A stretch of 64,000 nt of DNA, from positions 434,001 to 498,000 of the forward strand of contig BPJV01000002.1 of NCBI GenBank assembly GCA_026004795.1, written 5' to 3'. A model generated the notes under the pieces. It was given only the letters and a program-made list of their open reading frames with translations. It was not told the DNA's origin and did not search any database. Position 1 is the stretch's first letter, and each line of letters begins with the position of its first letter. The translations under genes were made by a program, and so were the position numbers. This document shows positions 63,550 to 64,000 of the stretch, one piece after another. Source of the DNA: Pirellulaceae bacterium. GTDB lineage: Bacteria; Planctomycetota; Planctomycetia; Pirellulales; Pirellulaceae.

Positions 63550-64000
63550 ATGGCACACCTCACCTCCAGGCTGATCGCCGCAGGCGGCTTGATCGTCTTC
63601 ATCGCGCTGGCCTGGTTGATGAGTTCCAACCGCCGCCGATTCCCCTGGCGCATCGTCCTCGGGGGACTGGGCCTGCAATTCGCCTTGGCGGCGCTCGTCT
63701 TACTGACGCCTCAGGGACGCCGTCTATTCGAGACGGCCAACCGCGCGGTGGACCATTTTCAGACCTTTGTCCTGGCCGGAAGCCGGTTTATCCTCGGCAT
63801 TTCCCCCTCGACCGCTGATGCCGTGGATGGGAATACCGACTTCTTCCTCTCCCCCTTCGTATTCGGAGTACTGCCGACCGTCATCGTCTTCTCCAGTCTG
63901 ATGGCCGTCCTGTACCACGTAGGCATCATGCAACTTATTGTCAAAGGGGTCGCATTGGCGATGCAACGAACGTTGGGGACAAGTGGTCCGGAAACGCTAG
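63550..64000 (+). CDS. Concentrative nucleoside transporter (NupC/CNT), N-terminal part (cut by window edge)
   Basis: 150 codons from ATG at 63550, five bases after the dnaA stop, running off the window end. Hydrophobic helices (AAGGLIVFIALAWLMSS, FGVLPTVIVFSSLMAVLYHVG) and the pore-region motif LPTVIVFSSLMAVLYHVGIMQ followed by GTSGPETL match the CNT family, which co-transports nucleosides with H+ or Na+. The rest of the gene lies outside. Confidence 0.88.
   Translation, partial: MAHLTSRLIAAGGLIVFIALAWLMSSNRRRFPWRIVLGGLGLQFALAALVLLTPQGRRLFETANRAVDHFQTFVLAGSRFILGISPSTADAVDGNTDFFLSPFVFGVLPTVIVFSSLMAVLYHVGIMQLIVKGVALAMQRTLGTSGPETL

Overview
The window is about 64 kb of a GC-rich bacterial chromosome that is almost certainly from a planctomycete, probably a Pirellulales-type organism (the order is my inference). 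The main evidence is lineage-typical gene content: an ECF sigma / FecR-LamG / cytochrome-DUF1549-DUF1553 / DUF1501 operon, a fucose/rhamnose-type microcompartment locus of the Planctomycetes-Verrucomicrobia kind, an ExbB/ExbD pair beside a cyclase-fold membrane protein, and several large lineage-restricted secreted proteins. I saw no rRNA, tRNA, CRISPR array, insertion sequence or prophage.

Layout. 1-6.6 kb (minus strand): a truncated NhaD-type Na+/H+ antiporter, sucB and sucA of the 2-oxoglutarate dehydrogenase complex, and a UDP-glucuronate 4-epimerase-like gene. 6.6-12.4 kb (minus): RNase E/G, a DUF2344 protein, ptsI, ptsH, ptsN and hpf, a regulatory PTS set without any sugar permease. 13-14.5 kb (plus): PIN-TRAM protein and an Rrf2 regulator. 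14.7-25.3 kb: a small zinc-ribbon protein, a secreted phosphatase-superfamily protein, an esterase, several planctomycete-type exported proteins of unknown role, a minimal histidine kinase, a TPR lipoprotein and a HEITH metallopeptidase. 25.6-26.8 kb: a release-factor-like (baeRF-type) protein.

28.4-37.3 kb (plus) is the most distinctive block: a complete metabolosome operon. A DeoR-type regulator is followed by PduL phosphotransacylase, two BMC-H shell proteins, an acetate-kinase family enzyme, three BMC-P vertex proteins, a CoA-acylating aldehyde dehydrogenase, an unassigned protein with an encapsulation-type N-terminal helix, a class II sugar-phosphate aldolase with a C-terminal encapsulation-type helix, and a malate/lactate dehydrogenase family protein. 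Together they can cleave a deoxy-sugar phosphate to lactaldehyde inside a shell, oxidise it to acyl-CoA, convert that to acyl-phosphate and gain ATP, with NAD+ recycled inside. A promoter with an inverted repeat in its spacer lies in front of the regulator gene.

37.4-64 kb: a ribbon-helix-helix protein behind a region of strong palindromes, a sulfotransferase-like protein, a second aldehyde dehydrogenase, a GH43-like secreted glycosidase, the sigma/FecR/DUF1553/DUF1501 operon, a MaoC hydratase, a cysteine-desulfurase homologue without the usual catalytic cysteine loop, the ExbB/ExbD/cyclase-fold cluster, a response regulator and a FixL-like PAS kinase that keeps the heme ligand, an ABC transporter lacking a binding protein, dnaA (apparently split by a frameshift), and the start of a nucleoside transporter.
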